Source: Phreatobacter sp.
GTDB taxonomy: Bacteria > Pseudomonadota > Alphaproteobacteria > Rhizobiales > Phreatobacteraceae
Direction: 5' to 3'
NCBI RefSeq assembly: GCF_030691135.1
Contig: NZ_JAUYFA010000011.1
Span: forward strand, 124,001 to 188,000
Length of the DNA stretch: 64,000 nt
Part shown: positions 48,164-56,252 of the stretch, piece by piece
Position numbering within the stretch: the stretch's first letter is position 1
Layout: each line of letters opens with the position of its first letter
Translations under genes and position numbers: made by a program
Notes under the pieces: model-generated
Database searches by the model: none
The model's input: the letters and a program-made list of their open reading frames with translations, nothing else
Told to the model about the DNA's origin: nothing

Positions 48164-49318
48164 ATGGTCACACGCGAAGAAATTGCGCGGGCACTCGAAC
48201 AGGTGAAGCTGCCTGCGAGCGGCCAGTCTCTGACGGCCTCCGGACGGCTGTCCGACATCCTCGTCAACGGCGACAAGGTGATGGTCACGATCGCCATCGA
48301 CGCCACGGAGGCGGCCGCCATGGAGCCGGTGCGCGCCGCGGCACAATCGGCGATCGGCGGCGTGCCCGGCGTCGGCCAGGCGCTGGTCTCGCTGACCGCC
48401 GACCGGCCGAGCACTCCGGGACCGGGCTCGGGCGGGATGCGTCCGCCTCCCTCCACCCAACCCCATGTCGCCGCCGGCCGTCCCTCGCAGGCGCCCTCGC
48501 CGAAGGTCGCGACAATCCCGGGGGTCCGACACGTCATTGCGGTCGCTTCGGGCAAGGGCGGGGTCGGCAAGTCCACCACCGCCTGCAATCTCGCACTGGC
48601 CCTGGCTGCCAACGGGCAGAAGGTCGGCATTCTCGACGCCGACATCTACGGCCCCTCGCTGCCCAAGCTCTTCGGCCTGCACGGCAAGCCGCGGGTGGTG
48701 AGCGGACGCACCCTCGCCCCGCTCGAAGGCTATGGCGTCAAGGTCATGTCCATCGGCTTCATGGTCGAGGAAGAGACGCCGATGATCTGGCGCGGGCCGA
48801 TGGTCATGAGCGCCATCACCCAGATGCTGCGCGAGGTCGCCTGGGGCGAACTCGACGTCCTCGTGGTCGACATGCCACCGGGCACCGGCGACGCGCAGCT
48901 GACCATGGCGCAGGCGACACCGCTCGCCGGCGCGGTCATCGTATCCACGCCGCAGGACCTCGCCCTGATCGATGCGCGGCGCGGCGTCGCCATGTTCCGC
49001 AAGACCGAGGTGCCCATCCTCGGTATCGTCGAGAACATGAGCTATTTCATCGCGCCCGACACCGGCAACCGCTACGACATCTTCGGCCACGGTGGCGCGC
49101 GCAAGGAAGCGACGCGCCTCGGCGTGCCCTTCCTCGGTGAGGTGCCGCTCGACATGGCCCTGCGCGAGAGGTCCGATTCCGGGCGGCCGATCGTCGCGAC
49201 CGATCCGTCCAGCCCGCATTCGCTGGTCTATCGCGACATCGCGCGGCAGGTCTGGGCGAGCCTGTCGGGCACCGGCGACGTGACGATCAAGCAGCCGCCG
49301 GCCATCGTGATCGAATAG
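48164..49318 (+). CDS. mrp: Mrp/NBP35 family ATP-binding protein (iron-sulfur carrier family)
   Basis: P-loop ATPase of the ApbC/Mrp family that moves Fe-S clusters. The 384-residue protein has an N-terminal MIP18/DUF59-like domain (about 1-80), a Pro-rich linker, the deviant Walker A GKGGVGKS (130-137), and LDADIYGPSLP and VVDMPPGTGDAQLT. After ENMS (290-293) the usual CxxC cluster motif is replaced by APDT (297-300), so the standard bridging cysteines are absent. The rest of the family signature (FGHGGARKEA) is intact. Confidence 0.93.
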   Translation: MVTREEIARALEQVKLPASGQSLTASGRLSDILVNGDKVMVTIAIDATEAAAMEPVRAAAQSAIGGVPGVGQALVSLTADRPSTPGPGSGGMRPPPSTQPHVAAGRPSQAPSPKVATIPGVRHVIAVASGKGGVGKSTTACNLALALAANGQKVGILDADIYGPSLPKLFGLHGKPRVVSGRTLAPLEGYGVKVMSIGFMVEEETPMIWRGPMVMSAITQMLREVAWGELDVLVVDMPPGTGDAQLTMAQATPLAGAVIVSTPQDLALIDARRGVAMFRKTEVPILGIVENMSYFIAPDTGNRYDIFGHGGARKEATRLGVPFLGEVPLDMALRERSDSGRPIVATDPSSPHSLVYRDIARQVWASLSGTGDVTIKQPPAIVIE

Positions 49319-49405
49319 TGCCGGCCGCGACGTCGCGACGCTTGAACGATTCCAGACGCATGATAAATTCCGCGACGAAACAAGAACTTCCTAGAGGGGA
49401 ACGTC

Positions 49406-49603
49406 ATGAAGGCCATCACGCTCGCATTCGCTGCCGCCATCGTCATGGCAGTCGGCGCCGGCTATCTTCTCAACACGACCTACCAGCAGACGGTCGATGC
49501 GCGCTTTGTCGGTTCGGGTGCGCAGCTGCGCGGCACCGAGGCCGGTTACAATCTGGTCGGCAAGTCCTGGGACGGCATGGCCGCTCCCTCGGCGACGCGC
49601 TGA
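49406..49603 (+). CDS. Small exported protein (65 residues)
   Basis: A short protein with N-terminal basic start and a hydrophobic signal-like helix (MKAITLAFAAAIVMAVGAGYLL), followed by about 40 hydrophilic residues (QLRGTEAGYNLVGKSWDG). No family recognised. A GAGGGG Shine-Dalgarno precedes the ATG, and the plausible promoter elements TTGAAC (49342-49347) and TAAATT (49364-49369) lie upstream, 16 nt apart. The TusA-like gene follows 9 nt after its stop. Confidence 0.72.
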   Translation: MKAITLAFAAAIVMAVGAGYLLNTTYQQTVDARFVGSGAQLRGTEAGYNLVGKSWDGMAAPSATR

Positions 49604-49612
49604 CAGCGCGAC

Positions 49613-49882
49613 GTGACCGGCACCGTGCAGGACCTCCCCGATCGTGTCGGCGCGCCGGCTGAGGCGGCCCTTCTGGACCTCAAGGGGCTCAAATGCCCCC
49701 TGCCCGCCCTCAAGACGCGGAAGGCGCTCAGCCGGATCGCATCCGGAGAGCGCCTATCCGTCGTTTGCACGGATCCGATGGCCGGCATCGACATCCCCAA
49801 CCTCCTGAGGGAGACCGGGGATGTGCTGGAGGATCAGCAGCAGGGTGACGGCACGCTGACCTTCCTCGTCCGAAAGGCTTGA
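49613..49882 (+). CDS. TusA/SirA-family sulfurtransferase-like protein
   Basis: Small sulfur-carrier-type protein of 89 residues. The signature Cys-Pro-X-Pro is present as LKCPLPALKTRKAL, followed by a beta-alpha-beta pattern and DPMAGIDIPNLLRETG, typical of TusA. The GTG start at 49613 lies 9 nt after the upstream small gene, so the two are probably one transcript. TusA proteins relay sulfur for tRNA thiolation or molybdenum cofactor work. Confidence 0.88.
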   Translation: MTGTVQDLPDRVGAPAEAALLDLKGLKCPLPALKTRKALSRIASGERLSVVCTDPMAGIDIPNLLRETGDVLEDQQQGDGTLTFLVRKA

Positions 49883-49889
49883 AGGCGCT

Positions 49890-50177
49890 TCAGACCGCGC
49901 CCTGCAGGACGCGGTGCCGATTGAACTGGCAGGTGAAGGCGCGGTTGCCGAACCTACCGTGGGAGGCGAGGCCCCTGATCTCGTAACGCCCGCCGGCAGT
50001 TCGGGCGACATGCCGTTCCAGGACGACGGAGCGGCGGCTGAGGCCCATCATCTGGGCCGCATCAGCGCGACACCATCCGTGCATGTCGCGCCCGCGATGG
50101 CGGGCTTCGGCGCTGTTCGATCCTGCGGCGACAAGGATCGTCGCGGCGATCAGCACGACCATCGGAACCTTCAGCAT
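49890..50177 (-). CDS. Hypothetical secreted basic protein
   Basis: Predicted secreted protein of 95 residues: signal peptide MLKVPMVVLIAATILVAAG with cleavage near SAEA, then a His/Arg-rich mature part with two Cys (HGWCRADAAQMMG and AFTCQFNRHRV). The FTCQ ending and the Cys count suggest a small disulfide-bonded periplasmic protein. Converges on the TusA-like gene with a 7-nt gap. No family recognised. Confidence 0.68.
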   Translation of the reverse strand: MLKVPMVVLIAATILVAAGSNSAEARHRGRDMHGWCRADAAQMMGLSRRSVVLERHVARTAGGRYEIRGLASHGRFGNRAFTCQFNRHRVLQGAV

Positions 50178-50342
50178 GTCCATCCATCCCTGCCATGGGG
50201 CCGACACCGGGCCCGTCGCGAGTCGCCGCCATCAAACCACGAGTTCGTCGTCCTGCCGAGCCCCGGCGATCGGTTGAGTCGCAGGACCTTTACCTTGCGG
50301 CGACCAGGTCCCATCTTCGCAGTCCAAACCGAGATCATCCGC

Positions 50343-50864
50343 ATGAGCCTCATTGCCGCCGTCCCTTACGGCCCCGACGACGACTGCGACGCCCTGCTCG
50401 CCACCTTCGCCCATGAGCGCGAAGCGGCGGGCGTCAAGGTTGCCGGCCTCATCCAGATCAATGCCGGCGCCGGCTGCGCGGAACTCGACATGGAGCTCGA
50501 GGCGCTCGGCACGGGTCGCCGGATCTCCATCTGCCAGGACCTCGGCCCCGGGAGCGTCAATGCCTGTCGGCTGGACCCGGCAGGGCTGGCGGAGGCCGCG
50601 GCCGCCCTGCGGCAGGCCCTCGACCGGCCGGCCGATCTCGTGGTCGTCAACAAGTTCGGGCGGATGGAGGCGGATGGCGGTGGCCTGATCGCCGAGATCG
50701 GCGCCGCGGTAGCGGCCGAAATGCCGCTCGTGATCGGCGTTCCCATGCGTTTCCAGCCCGCCTGGGACGCTTTTGCCGGCGGCATGGACGTCAAGCTGCC
50801 CTGCACGCGCGCAGCGCTCGAAGGCTGGTGGTCCCGGCTCGCCGTGCCGGCAGCCGCCGAGTAG
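50343..50864 (+). CDS. DUF2478 family protein
   Basis: Protein of 173 residues matching DUF2478 in length and pattern: start MSLIAAVPYGPDDDCDALL, central DLVVVNKFGRMEADGGGL (a Walker B-like and NKxx-like strand) and VIGVPMRFQPAWDAF. The family is related to P-loop NTPases but the loop is degenerate here (YGPDDD). In other genomes DUF2478 genes sit near molybdenum transport genes; none are nearby here. Confidence 0.8.
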   Translation: MSLIAAVPYGPDDDCDALLATFAHEREAAGVKVAGLIQINAGAGCAELDMELEALGTGRRISICQDLGPGSVNACRLDPAGLAEAAAALRQALDRPADLVVVNKFGRMEADGGGLIAEIGAAVAAEMPLVIGVPMRFQPAWDAFAGGMDVKLPCTRAALEGWWSRLAVPAAAE

Positions 50865-50891
50865 AGGCCCGGCCGGCGTCGCCGGTGCCGA

Positions 50892-52038
50892 TCAACCGAC
50901 GACCAGGTCCGGCGTCAGGGTTTCGAACAGCCGGACATAGAGCCGGGTGCGGGGCACCAGGCAGGAGACGAGCAGGTGCTCGTGATGGGTGTGGGGCCCG
51001 TCGCCGATGACACCCAGCCCGTCGAGGGTCGGCACGCCGAGCGCACCGGTGAAATTGCCGTCGGACCCGCCGCCGGCGATGCGCTCTCCGGCGATGGCGA
51101 AGCCGAGTTCGCCGGCAAGGCCAGCGGCGTGGTCGTAGAGCTTCTGGATGGCGGCGGTCTTGCGATAGGGCGGGCGGAAGAGACCCGGGGTCACGGCGAG
51201 CACGACATCGGGGTCATGCGGCGTCAGGGCGAGCAGCCTGGCGCGCACCTCGGCCTCGGCCTCGACCGTCGGCACCAGCACATAGACGCAGGCCTCGGCA
51301 TGGATCGGCACCATGTTCTCGTGGGTGCCGCCGGACATGGTTCCGACATTGAGCGTGATGGAGCGCTCATAGTCGGTCATCGCCTCGACGGCGATGATCT
51401 GGCGGGCCATCTCGCGGATCGCACTGCGACCCTTGGCATGATAGGCGCCGGCATGGGCGGGAATGCCCGTCGTCTTCAGGGCATAGCGGGCGATGCCGTG
51501 ACGGGCGACGGTCAGCTTGCCGCCCTCCCCCGAGGGTTCGGCCACCAGCACGATGGCATGGCGGCGTGCCTCGGCCTCGATGCGCGCGCGCGAGGACGGG
51601 CTGCCGGCCTCCTCGTCGGGGATGAACATGACGGTGACCGGCATGTGCGGCCCGGCGACCGGAGGCGTGGAGATGGGCGAGCGCCGCCATGGCGATCGCA
51701 TTGCCGCCCTTCATGTCGTAGATGCCGGGGCCATAGGCGCGGTCACCGTCAAGGCGCCAGGGCAGTTCCGCCGCCAGCGTGCCGACGGGATGGACGGTGT
51801 CGATATGGCCGAGCAGGAGAATGCCGGGACCTTCGGTCTCGCCGGCGATGCGGCCGATCAGGATGTCGGCATAGCCCATCGTGCCGGGGATGCGCTCGAT
51901 CCGGGCGTCGACGTCGCGCAGGAGGGCCTCGGCATGGTCGGCCATGCGGTCGACGGCAGCCACGTCCTGAGTCGGGCTCTCGATGGCCACCCATCGGCGG
52001 ACGGCCTCGAGAAGTGCGGCGGGGGTCAGGTCCTGCAT
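50892..52038 (-). pseudogene. M20 family carboxypeptidase (glutamate carboxypeptidase type), frameshifted
   Basis: The N-terminal half (from 52038) has GHIDTVHPVG and YGPGIYDMKGG in one frame; the C-terminal half has PDEEAGSPSSR, the dimerisation domain, GGGSDGNFTGALGVPTLDGLG and HTHHEHL in the next frame. The switch lies between about 51650 and 51668 and fits one extra base or two missing bases. Total length 1147 nt would encode about 382 residues, normal for CPG2-like peptidases that remove C-terminal glutamate. All metal-ligand motifs are otherwise intact, so a recent mutation or a sequencing error are both possible. Confidence 0.8.
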
Positions 52039-52138
52039 GTCCGGCTCGTTCGCTGCTTCACGTGGAGAGCGACAGTCAGCGGTGGAAGGCGGCGTCCTGG
52101 CAAGACCGGCCGACCATAGGAGCCATGCAGGAGGCCGG

Positions 52139-52327
52139 TCAGGCCGCCTTGATCTCGTATTCGCGCACGGCGCGCTCATAGGATTCCGTCCGGCTCTTGA
52201 TCCGGTAGGCCGGATCGGCCGAGTCGGAGGGCAGCAGGCGGATCACCTCGAAGGGGCCTTCGGGCATCTTGATGAAGGAGCGACCGAGCGTGACGACGTC
52301 GCCGACCTTGAACCTGTGCTGGGCCAT
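52139..52327 (-). CDS. Small conserved-looking protein (62 residues)
   Basis: Short beta-rich protein starting MAQHRFKVGDVVTLGRSFIK and containing EGPFEVIRLLPSDSADPAYRIKS, which has the look of a small KOW/SH3-like barrel. Start at 52327 chosen for AGGTGATC upstream. It is the last of three small leftward genes (52.1-52.9 kb). No function is known. Confidence 0.7.
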   Translation of the reverse strand: MAQHRFKVGDVVTLGRSFIKMPEGPFEVIRLLPSDSADPAYRIKSRTESYERAVREYEIKAA

Positions 52328-52405
52328 TTTGTTGATCACCTGTTGTCTCGAGGAAGGCACGCGAGGCCGGAGGGCCGGTGCCGGAAACGACCGAGGAGGG
52401 GCCGG

Positions 52406-52630
52406 CTAGCGGTCCCGGTCGGCGGCCGCGATGCGATCGGCAATGACCTTGGTCGTTTCCGAGGAATGGACGGTGGTGCCGCCCTCCATGACGATCAGGG
52501 ACGTGCCGGTTGGCGATGTCTGGATGGCGATGACCCGGTCGGGGCGGATGAAATTGACGCCACCCATGCTGCGCACCTCGACGAGAGCCGCGACGCCGGC
52601 GGGCGCGACCGCGATCTGGGGATGGGTCAT
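52406..52630 (-). CDS. Small conserved-looking protein (74 residues), FlbD-like pattern
   Basis: Protein of 74 residues with VNFIRPDRVIAIQTSPTGTSLIVMEGGTTVHSSET, a beta-rich pattern similar to FlbD/SwrD-type small proteins; no flagellar genes are nearby, so this is a fold resemblance rather than a role. Its ATG overlaps the stop of the upstream gene (4-nt ATGA overlap). Confidence 0.68.
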   Translation of the reverse strand: MTHPQIAVAPAGVAALVEVRSMGGVNFIRPDRVIAIQTSPTGTSLIVMEGGTTVHSSETTKVIADRIAAADRDR

Positions 52631-52887
52631 GAGGCTTGCCGAAGCGCCTTTCGCTCCAGAGGATAGGCGGCATCGTCGTAGAGCGTGCGGATGGCAGCGC
52701 CGGAGACGTCGTCGTTCTCGGTGCGGATGTTGATGCCGTTGAGGTCGGCCCCGAGTTCCTCGACGGCGAACTGGACGGCCAGCGCGAGGCTGTCGAAACG
52801 CTTGTACTTGAGCGGGACGCGGGAGCGGAACGACTTTCGCTTGTTGGCGAAGAGCTCCGCTGCAGCGGTGAAATCAGTCTGAGACAT
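52627..52887 (-). CDS. Small conserved-looking protein (86 residues)
   Basis: Soluble helical-basic N-terminus (AELFANKRKSFRSRVPLKYKRFDSL) and an acidic central part (EELGADLNGINIRTENDD). Start at 52887 chosen because the earlier ATG is only five codons away and lies in the upstream gap. Translationally coupled to the next small gene by ATGA overlap. No family recognised. Confidence 0.66.
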   Translation of the reverse strand: MSQTDFTAAAELFANKRKSFRSRVPLKYKRFDSLALAVQFAVEELGADLNGINIRTENDDVSGAAIRTLYDDAAYPLERKALRQAS

Positions 52888-52955
52888 AGGACACGGTAGC
52901 ACTTTGCCGCAGCCGAGTCCGATTTATTCCGCAGGCTTTTCCGCGGAGCAGCCGA

Positions 52956-54350
52956 TCAGGACGGCAGCACCTTGCCGGGATTGAAGATGCCCTTGGGGTC
53001 GAGGGCGTTCTTGATCAGATACATCACGTCGAGTGCCTCGCCGTGTTCCTCGCGCATGAATTTCATCTTGCCGATGCCGACGCCGTGCTCGCCGGTGCAG
53101 GTGCCGCCGAGGGCGATGGCATGTTTGACCATGCGGTCGTTGATCTCGTTGGCCTTGGCCCATTCGGCCGGATCGTCCGGGTCGATCTGCATGCCGAGAT
53201 GGAAATTGCCGTCGCCGACATGGCCGACGAGGGTGGTGCCGAAGCTCTGCTGCGAGGTCTCCTTGCGCACCTCGCGGATCACTTCGGCCAGCGCCGAGAT
53301 CGGCACGCAGACGTCGGTGCCCCAGCCCTTGGCGCCGGGGCGCAGGGCCCGGATGGCCCAGTGGATGTCGTGGCGGGCCTGCCAGAGCTTTGCCCGTTCA
53401 TCGGCATCGGTGGACCAGCGCCAGTTGCTGGCGCCCTCCCCCCTGGCGAGGTCCTCGACGATGGAAGCCTGTTCCTCGACACCGGACTGGCTGCCGGCAA
53501 ATTCGAAGAAGAGAGTCGGCGTCACCGGCAGGGTAAGCTTGGAATAGGCGTTGACGGCCTCGATGGCGCGGTCGTCGAGCAGTTCGACCCGCGAGATGGG
53601 AATGCCCATCTGGATCGTCTGGATCACCGTGTCGACCGCAGCGTCGACGCTGGGGAACGAACAGGTCGCCGCGGCCATGACCTCGGGAATGCCATAGAGC
53701 CGGACGGTGACCTCGGTGATGATGCCGAGCGTGCCCTCCTGGCCGACGAAGAGGCCGGTGAGGTCGTAGCCGGCCGAGGACTTCTTCGCGCGCGAGCGCG
53801 TGCGGATGACGCGGCCGTCGGAGAGCACCACGGTGAGGTTGACGACGTTTTCGCGCATCGTGCCATAGCGCACCGCATTGGTGCCGGAGGCCCGCGTCGC
53901 GGCCATGCCGCCGATGGTGGCGACGGCCCCGGGGTCGACCGGGAAGAACAGGCCGGTGTCGCGCAGATGGGCATTGAGCTGCATGCGCGTCACGCCGGCT
54001 TGTACCGTCGCATCAAGGTCTTCGGCGCGGACGCCGAGGATCTGGTTCATGCCGGTGAGGTCGAGGGACACTCCGCCGTTGACCGGGATGAGGGCGCCTT
54101 CCAGCGACGAACCCGCGCCATAGGCGACGATCGGCGTGTCATGGGCGGCGCAGAGCCGGACGATGGCCGCGACCTCTTCCGTCGTCACCGCCCGGCACAC
54201 CGCATCGGGAAGGCGGGGCGCATGGCGCGACTCGTCGCGGCCATGCTGGGCGCGGTCGGATTCCGAGGTCGAGACGCGGCTGCCGAGGAGGGTGCGGAGG
54301 CCTTCCAGCAGGACGGGATCGATCGCAGAAGCCGCGAGGGGAGCGTTCAT
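52956..54350 (-). CDS. FAD-linked 2-hydroxyacid dehydrogenase (D-lactate dehydrogenase family)
   Basis: FAD_binding_4 oxidoreductase of 464 residues in the DLD/GlcD group, oxidising D-2-hydroxyacids to 2-oxoacids with electrons passed to quinone or cytochrome. FAD-binding segment PIVAYGAGSSLEGALIPVNGG and DPGAVATIGGMAAT precede the C-terminal domain with VGHVGDGNFHLGM and CTGEHGVGIGK, which hold the catalytic metal/His residues. Start at 54350 (MNAPLAASAID). It is on the minus strand with the GntR and SDR genes; substrate unknown. Confidence 0.9.
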   Translation of the reverse strand: MNAPLAASAIDPVLLEGLRTLLGSRVSTSESDRAQHGRDESRHAPRLPDAVCRAVTTEEVAAIVRLCAAHDTPIVAYGAGSSLEGALIPVNGGVSLDLTGMNQILGVRAEDLDATVQAGVTRMQLNAHLRDTGLFFPVDPGAVATIGGMAATRASGTNAVRYGTMRENVVNLTVVLSDGRVIRTRSRAKKSSAGYDLTGLFVGQEGTLGIITEVTVRLYGIPEVMAAATCSFPSVDAAVDTVIQTIQMGIPISRVELLDDRAIEAVNAYSKLTLPVTPTLFFEFAGSQSGVEEQASIVEDLARGEGASNWRWSTDADERAKLWQARHDIHWAIRALRPGAKGWGTDVCVPISALAEVIREVRKETSQQSFGTTLVGHVGDGNFHLGMQIDPDDPAEWAKANEINDRMVKHAIALGGTCTGEHGVGIGKMKFMREEHGEALDVMYLIKNALDPKGIFNPGKVLPS

Positions 54351-54446
54351 GGGTCTCAACCGGGTTGGGCAGGACGCGGGGGCCGTCATCAAGAGCATCA
54401 AGCCGGGCGGATGCCAATCGGATTGACGCAGGGCGCGGTTGCGAAA

Positions 54447-55280
54447 TCAGGAGAGTGTCCGGCGCTCGAGGCGCCAGGAGAGATCGGACGCGACATGGAT
54501 CAGGCTGAAGCCGGCGGGATCGTCGCCGTGGCGGCCGGCCGCCGAGGCCGAGGGCGCACCGGCGAGGGTGATTGTGCCCGTCGCCCCGGTCCAGACCGTG
54601 TCGCAGGCGCGGTGCAGGTGGCCGTGCAGCACCAGCGGGCAGCCGTGGCGGGCAAGAAGCGCCATCAGCGCCTCGCCCTCGCGCAGCCGCTTCAGCCGCG
54701 ACAGTCCCGGTGCGTGGGGCGGATGGTGGATGGCGAGGACCGGCAGCTGGGCCCTGCGGTCGAGGCCGGCAAGCAGCGTGTCGAGGCGGCCGAGCTGGGC
54801 GGCGCCGAGTTCGCCTTCCGCCGAGAAGAGCCAGGTCGGAGTGCCCGAGCAGAGGGTGACGACGGCAACGCGGCCGGCGAGGGTGAGACGGGGAAAGCGG
54901 GCGCGCAGGTCACCCTCCCCCGCAGGAGGCCCCAGCCAGTCGCCGAGGATCGCTTGCAGGCGCTGCGCGGCGCGGCGGGTATAGACGTCGTGGTTGCCGG
55001 GGGCCCAGGAGACGCGCTCGGGATCACCGAACTCACCGAGCGCAGCGCCGGCCGCGGCATATTCGGTGGTGAGGCCGAGTTCGATGAGATCGCCGGTCAG
55101 AGCCACGTGATCGGGCCGCGCGGCGCGCAGCGCAGCGATGATCCGCGCGGCGATGGCGCCGTCATGGGCACCGGGCTTGCGCGCCCAGTTGATCCAGCCG
55201 AGCGCGGGCTTCAGGCCCTCGCCGAAGGGAAAGGGCACCGGCGTCAGGTGCAGGTCGGAGACATGGGCGATGACGGTCAC
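54447..55280 (-). CDS. Metallophosphoesterase
   Basis: Calcineurin-like phosphoesterase of 277 residues with all motif blocks: SDLHL (Asp9, His11), TGDLIE, APGNHDVY, AIHHPP and LHGHLHR. The fold is that of class III cyclic nucleotide phosphodiesterase-type enzymes, but the substrate is unknown. It lies between the FAD enzyme and the SDR gene on the same strand, with a 168-nt gap that contains a palindromic repeat. Confidence 0.9.
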   Translation of the reverse strand: MTVIAHVSDLHLTPVPFPFGEGLKPALGWINWARKPGAHDGAIAARIIAALRAARPDHVALTGDLIELGLTTEYAAAGAALGEFGDPERVSWAPGNHDVYTRRAAQRLQAILGDWLGPPAGEGDLRARFPRLTLAGRVAVVTLCSGTPTWLFSAEGELGAAQLGRLDTLLAGLDRRAQLPVLAIHHPPHAPGLSRLKRLREGEALMALLARHGCPLVLHGHLHRACDTVWTGATGTITLAGAPSASAAGRHGDDPAGFSLIHVASDLSWRLERRTLS

Positions 55281-55362
55281 GACGCGTGCCTTGCATGGAA
55301 CGGGCGGGATTCCAAGGGCGTGAGGGCGCCGGGGCCTGCCCGGCCACCAGGCTCAACCTCGC

Positions 55363-55392
55363 CGTCATGCCCGGGCTCGTCCCGGCATGGCG
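55363..55392. repeat. Copy A of a dispersed palindromic repeat
   Basis: Contains CGTCATGCCCGGGCTCGTCC, closely related to the arm sequence of the element at 62045-62134 (differences at two or so positions over about 24 nt). It lies in the 168-nt gap between the SDR and phosphoesterase genes. Similar intergenic elements are common in Hyphomicrobiales chromosomes. Confidence 0.65.
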
Positions 55393-55448
55393 CGACGGCT
55401 GGAAATGACCGACCAAGACGCAACGGCTGCAGCGCCGGCGCCTCCCCG

Positions 55449-56225
55449 TCAGGTCAGCATCTGCATGTCGCCGCAGATCGACAGCGCCTGGCCGGAGATG
55501 GTCTTGCCCTTCGGCGAGCACAGGAACAGCATCTGGTCGGCGAGCTGGCGCGCGGTGACGAAGGTCTTCAGCGAGGTATAGGACGAGGCCTGCTGCTCGA
55601 TCTCGCGGAACGAGACGCCGCGCGACTGGGCTTTGGCCTCCAGCACGCGGCGGATGCGGTCTCCCTCGACCAGGCCGGGCAGGATGTCGTTGACGCGGAT
55701 GCCGAACTCGCCGAGCTCGATGGCCAGCGATTTGGTGAAGCCGACAACGCCCCATTTCGCCGCCGCATAGGGCGTGCGCAGGGCGAAGCCGAAGCGCCCG
55801 GCGACGGAGGCCAGGTTGATGATCGAGGCGTTGGTGCTGGCTTTCAGATGCGGCACGGCGAGGCGGGCACAGTTGAACTGGCTGGTGAGGCAGACCTCGA
55901 TGCAGCGGTCCCAGTCCTCCGGGTTGATCTCCTCGACGCGCCCCGTGGGGCCGGCGATTCCGGCATTGTTGACGAGGACGTCGAGGCCGCCCAGCCGATC
56001 GATGGTGGTGGCGAAGAGGTCGGCGACCTGTTTGCGGTCCGCCACGTCGCAGAAGGAGGAGGTGATGGCGGGGTCGGTCCGGGCGAGCTCCGCGATGGCC
56101 TCGCGGTCGACGTCGCAGACATGGACCCGCGCCCCCTCCTCTGCGAAGGCACGCGCCACCTCGCGGCCGATGCCGTTGGCGCCCGCCGTGACGAGGACGC
56201 GCAGACCCTTGATGCCGAGATCCAT
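55449..56225 (-). CDS. SDR family oxidoreductase
   Basis: Short-chain dehydrogenase of 258 residues: TAGANGIGREVARAFAE (cofactor), NNAGIAGPTGRVEEINPEDW (a pattern of the 3-hydroxy-acid/sugar dehydrogenase-like SDRs), catalytic Ser in NLASVAGRFGF and YAAAKWG for Tyr/Lys. It is 28 nt downstream of the GntR gene on the same strand and belongs to the catabolic locus; the NNAG-GP variant suggests a hydroxy acid substrate, but it is not identified. Confidence 0.92.
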   Translation of the reverse strand: MDLGIKGLRVLVTAGANGIGREVARAFAEEGARVHVCDVDREAIAELARTDPAITSSFCDVADRKQVADLFATTIDRLGGLDVLVNNAGIAGPTGRVEEINPEDWDRCIEVCLTSQFNCARLAVPHLKASTNASIINLASVAGRFGFALRTPYAAAKWGVVGFTKSLAIELGEFGIRVNDILPGLVEGDRIRRVLEAKAQSRGVSFREIEQQASSYTSLKTFVTARQLADQMLFLCSPKGKTISGQALSICGDMQMLT

Positions 56226-56252
56226 CGAACCGTCTCCCTGATGTCTTGTTTT

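Noticed and set aside
50868-50885. CCGGC/GCCGG hairpin between the DUF2478 and M20 genes
   Set aside because: A 5-bp stem of pure GC with no T-run occurs often by chance in this composition; not called as a terminator.
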